Notes under the pieces: model-generated
What the model was told of the DNA's origin: nothing
Database searches by the model: none
What the model saw: only the letters and a program-made list of their open reading frames with translations
Origin: Bactericera cockerelli
Taxonomy: Eukaryota; Arthropoda; Insecta; Hemiptera; Triozidae
Direction: 5' to 3'
NCBI GenBank assembly: GCA_024516035.1
Contig: CM044958.1
Coordinates: 48,661,879 to 48,725,878 of the forward strand
Length of the DNA: 64,000 nt
Shown: positions 22,550 through 32,774 of the stretch, in pieces
How the letters are laid out: every line of letters starts with the position of its first letter
Position numbering within the stretch: the first letter of the stretch is position 1
Made by a program: the position numbers and the translations under genes

Positions 22550-23017
22550 TGCACTGGTAGTCAAGTCGCCGCTGCAAACGCAAACTGTCGTATCTGCAAA
22601 TTTTGCCATTTTCAGTTAAGAAGCGCGCATAGTGGTTCGTGCTTGCTGAGAATCTTTGAAACTCACATACGACTAACCTTAAAACTTGAATACTTCGGGA
22701 AGGAGTTGAGATACAAATACGACAGTTCGTGACGTGAAAAAAGAAGTTTCAAACCACTATGTGCGCTTCCTGAAAATTTGCAGATACGACAGTTTGTGTT
22801 TGCAGCGGCGAAGTGGTTAACGCGATAGTCTGGTAATCGAGGTAGCTTAGGGATCCGCTAGTTCAAATTCCACCCAGTGCATGAATTTTTTCTCATTAAT
22901 TTGAGTTTGTGACCACATAATAATAAGACTCTGAGGGTTTAGTAGTAGAAAATACTTTGAGCATTAACCTCGCCTGGTTGTTACCTTCCACTAAAGAGTG
23001 TTATTATTATTTTAAAA
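22550..23017 (+). mobile_element. SINE-A interrupted by a MITE
   Basis: The head starts GCACTGGTAGTCAAGT and resumes after the insertion at AAGTGGTTAACGCG. The SINE-A body then continues to ACCTTCCACTAAAGAGTG and an (ATT)n tail. The break falls inside the tRNA-like promoter, so this copy should be transcriptionally dead. Confidence 0.85.
22567..22810. mobile_element. 244-bp palindromic MITE with AAGT duplication
   Basis: Terminal arms CGCCGCTGCAAACGCAAAC... and their complement pair almost perfectly for about 40 bp. Further pairing includes GCGCGCATAGTGGTT against AACCACTATGTGCGC. AAGT lies on both sides (22563-22566, 22811-22814), and removing one copy restores the SINE-A head. No coding capacity, so it needs a transposase elsewhere. 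Confidence 0.85.
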
Positions 23018-23103
23018 GTGATGTGGACCCTCGTAGATTTGAATTGTCATAATCTAACATTATCGTAAAACCACTCTTGTGATTATTGTATCTTGTCACA
23101 GAT

Positions 23104-26100
23104 GGTTGGCAACGTTGCATCAGTTGAGAGAGGTCACGTATTTTTGTAGCTCCCGAATTTTCCAAGTTATTAATTAATTAAAGTACAGTTCAAAGTTGAA
23201 AAAGTGTTTAATTAAGTGAATTAGTGTCCAAACTTTATTTTGTGCTAATCCAAGTTCAGTTTTTCTTCCTGCAACTGCCGTAAGTCAAAATTCAATAAGT
23301 CAACACAAATATCCATTGTCAAATACAAGATGGCTAAAATTGCCGTGTAAAGCTTCGGCTTGGTAATCTCAGAAATTAGAGCAATTAAAATTTAAAAATA
23401 TTAATGATATGCGCCTGCGCTAGATAAATTTACATCTGGTTCATCATCACTCTACTCTAAACAGACAAAAGAGAGCGTCACTGAAGTCATTGATAAGATC
23501 AAGGTCACACTTACTATCATTGATTACTTATCAATACTACACATTGGATCTTCGCTGAGAGCTTCGTTCACAACTAGCGCCTTGAGTCGGGGGACATGTT
23601 GTAATATATGCAATGTGCCAGTAAGCAATACAAAGTGGACGAGAGTACCTATCGTCGCGTCGTAAGTCCGTGTTCAGTGTGGAAATCTTAACTTTCTTTG
23701 ATTATAACTTTTAGAGTCTCAGAATTTTAAGTTCAAAACAATGGCAGATAAAGGACAACCATCGAACGCTGACATATTGGAGGCCATATCCAACATGAAA
23801 ATGGAAGTCAATAATAATGTGAATTTACAGATCTTTGAGCTGAAGCAAACTATTGAAGATAATAACAAAATCGCAGAGGAGAAAAACGTCATCTTAGAAA
23901 ATCACCTGAAGGACCACGACAAAAAGTTTGACAATGTCTACAAAAGAGATATTAAAAAGAATATCGTAGTGTATGGATGGGATGAACTAAAAAACAAGCC
24001 TCGATATATTATGCGAGAAAAATTTCTTGAGCTGTTGCATGGAAGACTGGAATTACAAGAAGTTCGAAATTTTGACATCCATGATATCAGAACGGTAGGT
24101 GCTAACAAAAATGTGGTGGTGGTATCAGTCTGTTCGGCATATCTCGCTCATTTGATTATATCCAAAGGCTTTAAATTGTCCGGATCGAAGATATACTTAG
24201 CTCATGATTTATCCCCTGAAGAAAGAAAGTCTAAGAAGAAACTTCTTGAGCATAAAAAGGAATTCAAAAACGCAGGGAAAACTTGCGAACTTAAGAACAA
24301 TGCTCTTGTTGTGGATGGACAGACATACACATTGGAACAGTTAGAATCGGGCAAGGCGGAAATACCTGCTACGGCTGCTGCGGCTGTTAATATGGAAGCC
24401 AACAAGAAACGCCAACGAGCCGAGTTTGAATCACCCGAGGACGAAAAAAACAGGAAAAGAAATAATCTAAACTTAAGTGATAATACCATTGAGGTTATGA
24501 TGATAGATACCAACGATTCTACTGAGAATTATTCTACTCCAAAATCACAAGTACAGCAGACATCAGAAGCAGGCGGGAGTCGAAACTTGAGTCAGACAGT
24601 CCTTACGTCTTATTTTCAGAATCACGATACCGATGATCAAGATAACACAGTCATTCAAGCAACTGAAAATGAAAAAAAACTAGTGTCGGGGCATCTTGAG
24701 CTACAGGGTGCCCTAAAAATCGGTTTTTGGAATGTAAACGGACTCAAACAGCTGGTGAACTTATGTCTCGAAGATCTAGAAGAGTTGTTAACTTGGAATA
24801 TTATATGCGTTTCTGAAACATGGGAACAAGAGATGCCATCTTTACCAAAATTATTGAGCCATTACAACATGGTTTTCTCCAGGGCTGTAAAAGACAAGCA
24901 ACGTGGAAGAGCTAGTGGCGGCCTCATTACATTGATTAAAAAGGAGCTTGAATATCGAGTCCTTGATATATCAAATTTATGGATTTTTATTGAAATCAAT
25001 TTTCCCCAAAACTTACACTTAGTGTTGGGAAATGTGTACATAAGTCCCGCGTACCATATGGAGCAAGCACTTAATTCACTGAAATTATGTTTCGAAGATT
25101 TAAATTATCACATGGAAAATGGGTATGTTATTATTGGTGGTGATACCAACGCGAGAATCTCGGACTGCAGTTACATTGAAGAGATATTGGCAGAGGAATG
25201 TGGTCTAGCAGCACAAAGGATATCGTTGGATGAAGTGTTAAATAAGAGAGGCGAAGAGTTGATAGAATTAATGGAAGATAATGGACTTTTGGTACTGAAC
25301 GGTAGGACTCCAGGGGATATTCCAGGCCAGTATACTTGTGTAAGAGAAACTGGGAAAAGTGTTGTGGATTTAGTCTGGGGTAGTCTGGAGGCTTGCGGAT
25401 CAGTGCTAAAACTTGAAGTGTCAGACGTTATCCTTAGTTCGGACCACCTCCCGGTAATACTCACCCTTAACATACAACACAAAGTCACTCAACCTGACGA
25501 AAAGTCTGTGGTAATACAATTTCAATGGGACAAAGACAAAAAAAGCGAATTCCAACAAAAAATAAATTCCAGCCCTCTACCTACCAGCACCGAGCAGGTA
25601 TATGACACGTTGATAGGTACACTACTGAAAGCGGCAGAAGATACAGGAATGAAACATGAGATAACTAGAGGGGGTACAGCCTACAAGAAGCCGTGGTATA
25701 ATAAAGATTGCCGCACGCTAAAAAAGAAAATTAGAAAAATGTACCGTCAGTGGAAGAGAAAACCTAACGAGGAGGACTTGAAATGTTTTCTGGAGTCCAA
25801 AAAGAAATTTTCCAGACTCTGTTTCAACCTAAAAAATCAATATGAAAAAGAAAAGAAAAATAAACTCACAAATATCAGAAATTCTCAAGAGTTCTGGGAC
25901 ACAGTCAGGAAATACAAACCTAGAAAAGAAAATAAGAGCAAAATAATTCCTATGCAAGTATGGACTGATTATTTAAAGAACAAACTGCCCAAAACTGAAA
26001 CCCGCCCTGACACATTGTTCACTGATGTGTTAAGAGATCCAATGGATAGCGAATTCTGTATGGGTGAATTAGAAAAAGGAATAAACCACATGAAAAACAG

Positions 26101-28540
26101 TAAAAGTCCTGGCCCCGATAATATCCTCAATGAGTACCTGAAAACTCTGAATGACGACTGGAAAAGACAACTTTTAAATTTTATTAATCACATATTCAAT
26201 GGAGGTAAGGTACCTAATAAATTCTCAAACTCTTACCTATTTATGCTGCATAAGAAAGGAGATGTCCAGATATGCGAGAATTACAGGAGCATTGCGCTGC
26301 TTAATAATATTTTCAAGCTTACCACACACATGGTAACACAACGTATCTTATGTTGGAGCGAAAATCATGGCTTGTTGGTAGAGGCGCAGGCTGGTTTCAG
26401 GCCGAACCGTGGATGTATCGATAATGTATTCTCTTTGTCCAGCATCATCTCTATTCACCTCATTAATCAAAGAAAACTTTATGCAGCATTCATTGACTTT
26501 AAGTCTGCCTTTTCCGAAGTACAACACGATAAGCTATTCCTAAAGATGTTCGATTTTGGATTATCAGCGAAAATTATCTCGTTATTAAAAAACCTCTACA
26601 GTGACGCAAAGACTCAGATACGTGTGGATAACCAATTTACCCCACAGATAAGTATAACCAAAGGTTGTTTGGAAGGCGATTCGGCCTCTCCTATAAGCTT
26701 TATTATCTTTGTAAATGACTTGGAAATGTATCTCAGAAAAAAAGGTTCGGAAGGGGTGAATATAAATAATAATTCAAGTGATATTCTGCTATTGCTTTAC
26801 GCGGACGACCTCATTATACTGGGTGATAGCAAAGCCGATCTACAGAGAAAGCTAAATTATCTCTCTTCATACTGCTCTGAGAGTGGAATGACAGTGAATG
26901 AAACCAAGTCCAAGGTAGTCGTGTTCCGTAGAGCAGGCAGGTTACCCAGATCCGACACTTTTTATTACAACGGTCGTCCCTTAGAAGTGTGCAATGAATA
27001 TGTTTACCTGGGAATCAAGTTCTCTTCGCACGGTGTGTTCCACAAGGCCTCCCAACAAGCTGCATCAAAAGGAAGGATGGCAGTGTCAGCTGTAAGAAAC
27101 ATTCTTGTCAACTCGAAGATGGAGTCTCACGTGAGCCGGATCAAACTGTACAGCTCAATCGTCACTGCAACACTTCTCTACGGCGCGGAGGTATGGGCGC
27201 TTAGATACCAGGATATTATCGAGTCTTGCCAGTGTCAGTTCCTTAAGTCAATCTTCTGCCTCCCACGTAATACTCCAGGCTACATGTTACGTATGGAAAT
27301 GGGACTGGTCAGACTCTCCTACCAGGTTCTCAAGTTGACGCTGGAATGGTGGACCAAGCTGCTCGCAATGCCTTCCCAGAGATACCCCAGACTTTGTTAT
27401 GATCAGTTGGTTCTTCTAGATCAACTTCCTAGGAATGTGGAAAAATATAACTGGGCAACACTACTAAAAAAGCAATTGGTTGATTTGGGTTTTGGTGATG
27501 TATGGCAGGCCCAGCAGGCGACAGTGGTGAAAATTAAGAAAGACCAAATTCTTGCTGAATTCTACTCACAATCAATAGAAAGGGACTGGAGAAGGGTAGA
27601 GCTGTCAACATACAGTGTAATTTATAAAGAGATAAAGATCAAACCCAGTGCAGAAGAGAGGGAAGTGTCTCCTACCAAGTACCTGCTGGAGCTATGCCCT
27701 ATAGATCGTGTACGAGCCATGATCCAGCTTAGACTGTCAGGAGTGTCAAAGGTCAAGTTTTACCTCAACAGAACGAGCTTTCAATGGGACTCAGACGAAG
27801 ACTGCAGCATCTGTAATCTCCACGAGAAAGAAGATCTGGACCACTTTTTATTCAAATGTCCAATGTACATAGCACCCCGACAAAGATTTCTCGCAAATTT
27901 GGTAACTGAGAGACAAAGTTTTATTAACTTGTGTTCAAACCCATCAAAAGATGTTATTAACAATGCGTATTATTATGTAAGTTCAGCATTGAAATTACGA
28001 TCCTTCTTAAGGAACGAGTAATTAATTCTGTTAGTTAAATCAGAATTGACAATATTATTATGTTGTAAAAAAAGTAGAATGAAAAGTCTTCAAAAATGAG
28101 ATTCGAACCATTTATTTTATTGTTTTTTATTATGTTTTATTTTAAAGCTAGGTGCCCGATAAGGACTTATAATTATAAAACAGCTGGAACTGATTTTATA
28201 TTATACTGTTTATTAAATGTCACAGTACATATAAATGATTATAAGAAATCAGTTATTGTTAGCGAGACCTAAAATGTTAAGTAAAAAAAAAGAACCATGA
28301 ATGACCCGAAATGTATAAAAAAAAAAAAAAAAATCACTTAAAAAGTTAAAGGTACCTATATTTTTAGTTTTTATCACCTCTTTTATTTTTTATTTGAATA
28401 TCCAATTTTAACTGATGTAAATTAGTTACTAATTAGTTGCATTGTATATTTTATTTTTTAAGCTTTAATGCCAACCTCACAATTGTAACAATTATTTTAT
28501 AATTAAATACAAATAAATTTTTCTACTACTACTACTCTAC
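23104..28540 (+). mobile_element. Full-length non-LTR retrotransposon (LINE) with 15-bp TSD
   Basis: TATCTTGTCACAGAT occurs immediately before (23089-23103) and after (28541-28555) the element, a perfect target-site duplication. A 5' UTR of about 640 bp precedes one intact 1426-codon ORF. The 3' UTR of about 520 bp ends in a short (CTA)n tail rather than poly-A. It inserted at the 5' edge of a SINE-E copy (28556). The perfect TSD and open frame point to a young, possibly competent copy; activity is not shown by sequence. Confidence 0.92.
23741..28021 (+). CDS. LINE polyprotein: ORF1-like domain, endonuclease, reverse transcriptase, zinc finger
   Basis: This 1426-residue protein should nick target DNA and copy its own RNA at the nick (target-primed reverse transcription). 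Residues 1-80 look like a coiled coil. Residues 80-210 resemble the RNA-binding, ORF1-like domain found in several LINE clades; 210-320 is a charged linker. The APE-type endonuclease spans about 325-575, with FWNVNGL, SETW, GGDTNAR (about 466) and SSDHLPV (about 566). Reverse transcriptase follows at about 780-1080: SPGPD (788), FIDFKSAF (916), GDSASP (979) and YADD (1019). A C-terminal CX2CX9HX4C finger starts near 1354. Motif B has Glu where Gln is usual (LEGD). ORF1-like and pol parts are fused in one frame with no stop. The clade is unresolved. No shared codons or frame breaks suggest decay. Start is the first ATG after the UTR. Confidence 0.92.
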   Translation: MADKGQPSNADILEAISNMKMEVNNNVNLQIFELKQTIEDNNKIAEEKNVILENHLKDHDKKFDNVYKRDIKKNIVVYGWDELKNKPRYIMREKFLELLHGRLELQEVRNFDIHDIRTVGANKNVVVVSVCSAYLAHLIISKGFKLSGSKIYLAHDLSPEERKSKKKLLEHKKEFKNAGKTCELKNNALVVDGQTYTLEQLESGKAEIPATAAAAVNMEANKKRQRAEFESPEDEKNRKRNNLNLSDNTIEVMMIDTNDSTENYSTPKSQVQQTSEAGGSRNLSQTVLTSYFQNHDTDDQDNTVIQATENEKKLVSGHLELQGALKIGFWNVNGLKQLVNLCLEDLEELLTWNIICVSETWEQEMPSLPKLLSHYNMVFSRAVKDKQRGRASGGLITLIKKELEYRVLDISNLWIFIEINFPQNLHLVLGNVYISPAYHMEQALNSLKLCFEDLNYHMENGYVIIGGDTNARISDCSYIEEILAEECGLAAQRISLDEVLNKRGEELIELMEDNGLLVLNGRTPGDIPGQYTCVRETGKSVVDLVWGSLEACGSVLKLEVSDVILSSDHLPVILTLNIQHKVTQPDEKSVVIQFQWDKDKKSEFQQKINSSPLPTSTEQVYDTLIGTLLKAAEDTGMKHEITRGGTAYKKPWYNKDCRTLKKKIRKMYRQWKRKPNEEDLKCFLESKKKFSRLCFNLKNQYEKEKKNKLTNIRNSQEFWDTVRKYKPRKENKSKIIPMQVWTDYLKNKLPKTETRPDTLFTDVLRDPMDSEFCMGELEKGINHMKNSKSPGPDNILNEYLKTLNDDWKRQLLNFINHIFNGGKVPNKFSNSYLFMLHKKGDVQICENYRSIALLNNIFKLTTHMVTQRILCWSENHGLLVEAQAGFRPNRGCIDNVFSLSSIISIHLINQRKLYAAFIDFKSAFSEVQHDKLFLKMFDFGLSAKIISLLKNLYSDAKTQIRVDNQFTPQISITKGCLEGDSASPISFIIFVNDLEMYLRKKGSEGVNINNNSSDILLLLYADDLIILGDSKADLQRKLNYLSSYCSESGMTVNETKSKVVVFRRAGRLPRSDTFYYNGRPLEVCNEYVYLGIKFSSHGVFHKASQQAASKGRMAVSAVRNILVNSKMESHVSRIKLYSSIVTATLLYGAEVWALRYQDIIESCQCQFLKSIFCLPRNTPGYMLRMEMGLVRLSYQVLKLTLEWWTKLLAMPSQRYPRLCYDQLVLLDQLPRNVEKYNWATLLKKQLVDLGFGDVWQAQQATVVKIKKDQILAEFYSQSIERDWRRVELSTYSVIYKEIKIKPSAEEREVSPTKYLLELCPIDRVRAMIQLRLSGVSKVKFYLNRTSFQWDSDEDCSICNLHEKEDLDHFLFKCPMYIAPRQRFLANLVTERQSFINLCSNPSKDVINNAYYYVSSALKLRSFLRNE

Positions 28541-28555
28541 TATCTTGTCACAGAT

Positions 28556-28645
28556 CTCAGTAGCTTGATCGATAAGGCGGCGTACTAGTAACCTGGAGGT
28601 CGGTGGTTCGAGTCCAGTTCACGGACAATTTCTACAGTATTCGTT
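28556..28645 (+). mobile_element. SINE-E head
   Basis: AGTAGCTTGATCGATAAGGC, then GGTCGGTGGTTCGAGTCC (B-box). The LINE inserted directly at its 5' edge, so the TSD is SINE-flanking DNA. The body beyond 28640 is not recognisable. Confidence 0.75.
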
Positions 28646-28767
28646 TACGTACCAGTGTTCTTGGTCTTCAAAAGTTTCTCGTTATTATCCAATGCTTCCT
28701 CACTTTTACTGTTTCCAGTTTTTGTATGTATAATAGTACTTAGGTAAGGTATCGTATATATACATAA

Positions 28768-29018
28768 CTAGCCGTTTGCCCGTGCTTTGCAACGGGACCA
28801 AATTTCAAATTTACTAAGGCATGGCCGTACTGCTGGACAGCAATGCTTTTTTGCACTTTTTATAATTTTTCTGGACAAAACGATAAGGGTTTTGGGGGGG
28901 TCAAATCTGAGACATTTTTCGCTATCTCTTACCGTTTTGGCTAAAAAACTCCGGACAAACAAACAAACATAGGTAATAGGTAGGTAGGTAGTCCTTTTTT
29001 CTGTTTTATATATAGAGA
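28768..29018 (-). mobile_element. Helitron-like element, family H2, copy 1
   Basis: On the minus strand it starts TCTCTATATATAAAACAG and ends CCCGT-TGCAAAGC-ACGGG (hairpin), then CAAACGGCTAG and T: a textbook Helitron 3' end with the hairpin about 11 nt from CTAG. A TAGG microsatellite lies near the 5' end. It abuts copy 2 with no spacer. Confidence 0.88.
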
Positions 29019-29298
29019 CTAGCCGTTTGCCCGTGCTTTGCAACGGGACTAAATTTCAAATTTACTAAGGCATGGCCGTACTGCTGGACAGCAATGCCTT
29101 TTTGAACTTTTTATAATTTTTCTGGACAAAACAATGATGGTTTTGGGGGGGTCAATTCTGAGACATTTTTCGCTATCTCTTACCGTTTTGGCTAAACAAC
29201 TCCGGACAAACAAACAAACATAGGTAGGTAGGTAGGTAGGTAGGTAGGTAGGTAGGTAGGTAGGTAGGTAGTCCTTTTTTCTGTTTTATATATAGAGA
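29019..29298 (-). mobile_element. Helitron-like element, family H2, copy 2
   Basis: Same termini as copy 1, with a longer TAGG array (about 12 units). Its CTAG at 29019-29022 directly follows the TC end of copy 1 in minus-strand head-to-tail order. Confidence 0.88.
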
Positions 29299-29348
29299 TA
29301 TAATAAACCAATAATACAATATCTTTTTCAACAATATCTATTTGTATA

Positions 29349-29723
29349 CAAGGTGTTCATGTTTTTTTTTTCTATTAAACTCCAGGAGACATTCTAAGAC
29401 TGATAGGTATATGTATAGGGAATTTTTTGAGAAATTAAAAAAAAAAATCACTCGAAAAAAAGTTTTCATCTGAAAAATAAGTTCAACTTTGTTGAAAAGT
29501 AGTGAAAATTCTTCTCATATCTTTGTATATTATGATTTACATTTTCTAAGTAATTAGCTAATACCTAACAATTTGAAACTAATAATTGCATTGAAAACTG
29601 AGTTATTATTTTGTTCATATCTCCGTTCGACGTCTTTTTTCGAACAATGATGTGCGATTATTTTAGTCTTAGAGTGTTCCCTAGAATTGTTTCTGAAATT
29701 AAAAAAAAACTTGTGACACCCTG
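29349..29723. mobile_element. Candidate TA-flanked non-autonomous element
   Basis: Left end TA|CAAGGTGTTCATG plus a T run; right end, inverted, TA|CAGGGTGTCACAAG plus a T run. Imperfect inverted ends with TA on both sides suggest a Tc1/mariner-type MITE. The interior has no ORF. Confidence 0.4.
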
Positions 29724-29819
29724 TATTTCACTTCTGACATGTCAGCAGTAAAATAAAATCCAATCACACCGCATAAAAACGTCCCGGCAGCGAATGTCCT
29801 GGTATTTTTTTCTTTTATT

Positions 29820-30260
29820 ATTTATTATTAAAACTCTTTTTATTTAGAAGTGCTAATTTGATAACAGAGAAACAATATGAATGAGGAATGAAGAAATATG
29901 AAGGATATCGGACCGTCTTGAAAAGTTGACTTCCATAAATCATACCGGATGAACCACACACAAGGATATTCTGTATCGCTGATTTTACCGCGGCATACTC
30001 GAGTTTACTTCTAACAAGGGCCGTGTAGAGTGTCAAAATCGTTAAAGAATTTAGATTGACCAAGTACAAGACCTAGGGTATTATTAACAGGAGAGGTAAT
30101 ATTATTTGTATGCTGATCAAATTTAAGATTTTGTTGAAAGGTAACGCCTAGGTCTTTTTTCACTGACTCTCTATTTAGATGGACATTATTTATTGTGTAT
30201 TCATGATGTAATAGTGCCCTTTTTCTTGTTATGGACATGGCCTCTCATTTATTTGGGTGG
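29820..30260 (-). pseudogene. LINE reverse-transcriptase C-terminal fragment
   Basis: Two minus-strand frames (30011-30238 and 29818-30069) together give the region after the RT catalytic motifs of jockey/CR1-like LINEs. Signatures are VKKDLGVTFQQNLKFDQH and LYTALVRSKLEYA. They overlap in different frames, so at least one frameshift is present. No YADD, no 5' half and no tail: an old truncated copy. Confidence 0.75.
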
Positions 30261-30296
30261 AATTGTAATTTCATATTGGGTATTTCGTGCTAATCA

Positions 30297-30500
30297 ACCA
30301 ATCAGAGTTTGTTGTGTGACGGTTGAAACGGAGATTTGTGGATCTTGAGAGTGAGGGTCATTTTTGAAACGAGGACCTGTTTCAAAAGCAATCTCCACTC
30401 TCAAATCCCATTTCAACCATCACACAACGCACTCTGTTCGGTTAATTTGATCGCAATGACCAATCAGAGTGCGTTGTGTGAGAGTTGAAACGGAGATTCG
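30297..30500. repeat. Three alternating copies of a 40-bp block
   Basis: ACCAATCAGAGT-GTTGTGTGA-GGTTGAAACGGAGAT occurs at about 30297 (plus), inverted at about 30403-30443, and again at about 30460 (plus). The first two could be ends of a 147-bp MITE-like palindrome and the third a duplicated end. Confidence 0.7.
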
Positions 30501-31261
30501 GGGCTTTTGAGTGTGGAGAGTGTTTCTGGAACGGACTACTGGTCAACAATACTGAGATGTCCATTTCACTGACGCATGATAGAATCAGTTTTTCATGATC
30601 GAATCGAGCTAACAACATTGGTTTGGTATCAAAAATCCACTCGTCCATAATTTCTTAAGGAATAGTGGATATTTATTTATTTTTTCTTAATTTTTTTCTT
30701 CTTTTACTTCTTCTCATATTGTATATTAATTTGTAATTATCTGTGTTGTATATATGTATATTGTATATATGTATTATATTTTTTACTGTACTAAGTTACT
30801 GGATTTTTTGTTTTTTCATCACCTACTATAGGTCAATCATTTTAAAGCTTTAGCTTTAGTTTTATACGCTTTAGTTTTACGTTTTAGATAGGTTAGGAAC
30901 ACTTGTAAAATGGGTATCTCCCGTCAGCTTATAAATAATAAAAATAATAATAATAATTTCTTTCGATTGGACCACCCTGTATATCAATTTTATTGTTTCA
31001 GGAACAAATCGAGTCCAGGTAATGTCGGCTTAGCTGGATCGATTATTAGTCTCGATATCAAATGATTTCTATGACGATCGATACATGGATGTGTCATTCG
31101 TTCAGTTGACTTGTAATAAATCATATCTAGTACATTGCTGTCATACTTTTGTTGGACAGAAAGAATCTTATGCACAGGTCACTTTATTTTCTCTACGTAG
31201 ATGAAATTCATGTTTAACCCTTTCGTGAAAATGGTGAACTGATGTCAGTATTGTATTTTCT
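30501..31261. other. No recognised feature
   Basis: AT-rich, with an (AAT)n tract near 30938-30956. The short frames at 30442-30648 and 30990-31175 show no family signature. Confidence 0.45.
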
Positions 31262-31460
31262 AATCATCATCATCATAGGGTGGCGTCATCGTGAACCATG
31301 GTAGCCAGAAAGTGGAGGAATGAATCAGCTTTTCTACCACTGTTTTAACAAGGAGGCTAATAATTGACAAAGGCCCCCAGAACCAAGCCAATGCTGGTCT
31401 ACTCCCTGTTTATAGTCCCCAGCCAGACTGCTGGTCTACTCCCTGTTTTAAGTCCCCAAA
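31262..31460. repeat. Minisatellite-bearing block, second locus
   Basis: Same leader and 38-bp unit as 9540-10015 (GGCGTCATCGTGAAC, CAAGCCAATGCTGG, TCTACTCCCTGTTTATAG) but only about two units, and without H3 Helitron ends. The block therefore exists independently of H3. Confidence 0.8.
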
Positions 31461-31779
31461 AGAAACTATATATAAATTAATGTGATAATTATGACTTAAT
31501 ATGATAGTTAAGTTATTATTATACTATATTTTTAATGACCATTAGTTAGGGTAAATATTGTAATTATTATAGTACAGGGTCAGCCCGTTTGTGATTTTAA
31601 ATAAATAAATGACCTCACAATCAATCCTCACAAAAACACATCCCCAGTAAGGGTTAACTTCGCGGGCTTGATAAGAGTCCAGATCATCAATTAATATTTT
31701 GAGCTCAATATGGAGAAGCATGTCCGCAATTAATTCCAAGTTTCCTACTTCTGCTTGAAGAAATCATCTTATTGTGAAA

Positions 31780-31955
31780 GATATGATGATGATAATGTTA
31801 TTGTGATGGATAATTATGATGATGATAAGGTTATTGTGATAGATAATTATGATGATGGTAATGTTATAGTGATAGATAATTATGATGATGATAATGTTAT
31901 TGTGATAGATAATTATGATGATGGTAATGGTAATGTTATTGTGAAAGATATGATG
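31780..31955. repeat. 33-bp minisatellite
   Basis: About five units of GATAATTATGATGATG plus GTAATGTTATTGTGATA. It reads as an 11-residue Asp/Val/Ile repeat in a 94-codon frame (31755-32039) whose 3' part is repeat X. Not a gene. Confidence 0.85.
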
Positions 31956-31964
31956 AGGGGACGG

Positions 31965-32075
31965 ATATTACGGGATGGGCAAGCTACAACACAGACCACA
32001 AACTTCTACAGTAGCTTCTTTTTCATGGCTACGAAATAAAAAAGGCTGTGAAACACTCATCTTTTTTTTTTAAGA
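31965..32075 (+). repeat. Dispersed repeat X, copy in opposite orientation
   Basis: GGGATGGGCAAGCTACAAC, ACAGACCACAAAC, CATGGCTACGAAATAAAAAA and GGCTGTGAAACACTCATC, followed by a T run. Confidence 0.75.
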
Positions 32076-32774
32076 AAGGTAGAAAGTTGACATCTTGAAT
32101 TTGATAGAGAACATTTGAAATTTCAAACAAAATCTTTTTTTTTTTACATTTGATATTTTAAACGAAATTGAAATTTCAATACGAAATCTGGGGCGGCCCC
32201 AGGGGGGTCCATTTCAAAATCTTATATGAGATCACCCCAAAAATAATATCTTGTTAGTTCTATCTTTATTTCAGAAGTATTTTGGCAAAATAATAATAAT
32301 AAAAAGGAATCAGCACGAACTTACAAAATGGTGACCTCAGAGTAAGAAATTTTAAATAAATGAACAATCTTAGTACATTAGCAAAAGCTTACATGAAATT
32401 TTTCAAACTTCAACCATTAAAGCATTCGAAATTTTATCTGCTGTTCCTAGAACTTTTTGAACACACTAATTATTATTTCTGAGACAAGGAGCTGAGAATT
32501 GAGACCAGGAAGGCTGCATTGATTAGACCTGGCAGAGTTATAGATCAATAGTAATCATGTTGCGGATCTGAGAGCAATAATAGGCTATCTGTTATTTGTG
32601 ATTAACGATACTGATATGAATGAAGGTAATATCTTAGGTTATTACTTATTTGTTCTGAACAGATTTTTAAAAAGAAAACTGAATTTAATAATTTAATTGG
32701 ATTGTATTGCTTAACATCTAATATCGATAATAGAAGTGGTTGAACGATTCCACTGCAAAGGTCGGTGGTCGAAG
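32076..32774. other. No recognised feature
   Basis: AT-rich. Near-repeats of GAAATTTCAAA near 32105-32190. No ORF. Confidence 0.45.

Noticed and set aside
24202..24513. 103-, 105- and 60-codon antisense frames within the LINE
   Set aside because: Shadows of the intact LINE ORF on the other strand.
28787..29043. Frames over the H2 Helitrons (also 39037-39225)
   Set aside because: Repeated because the Helitron is repeated; short, and with no Rep or helicase motif.
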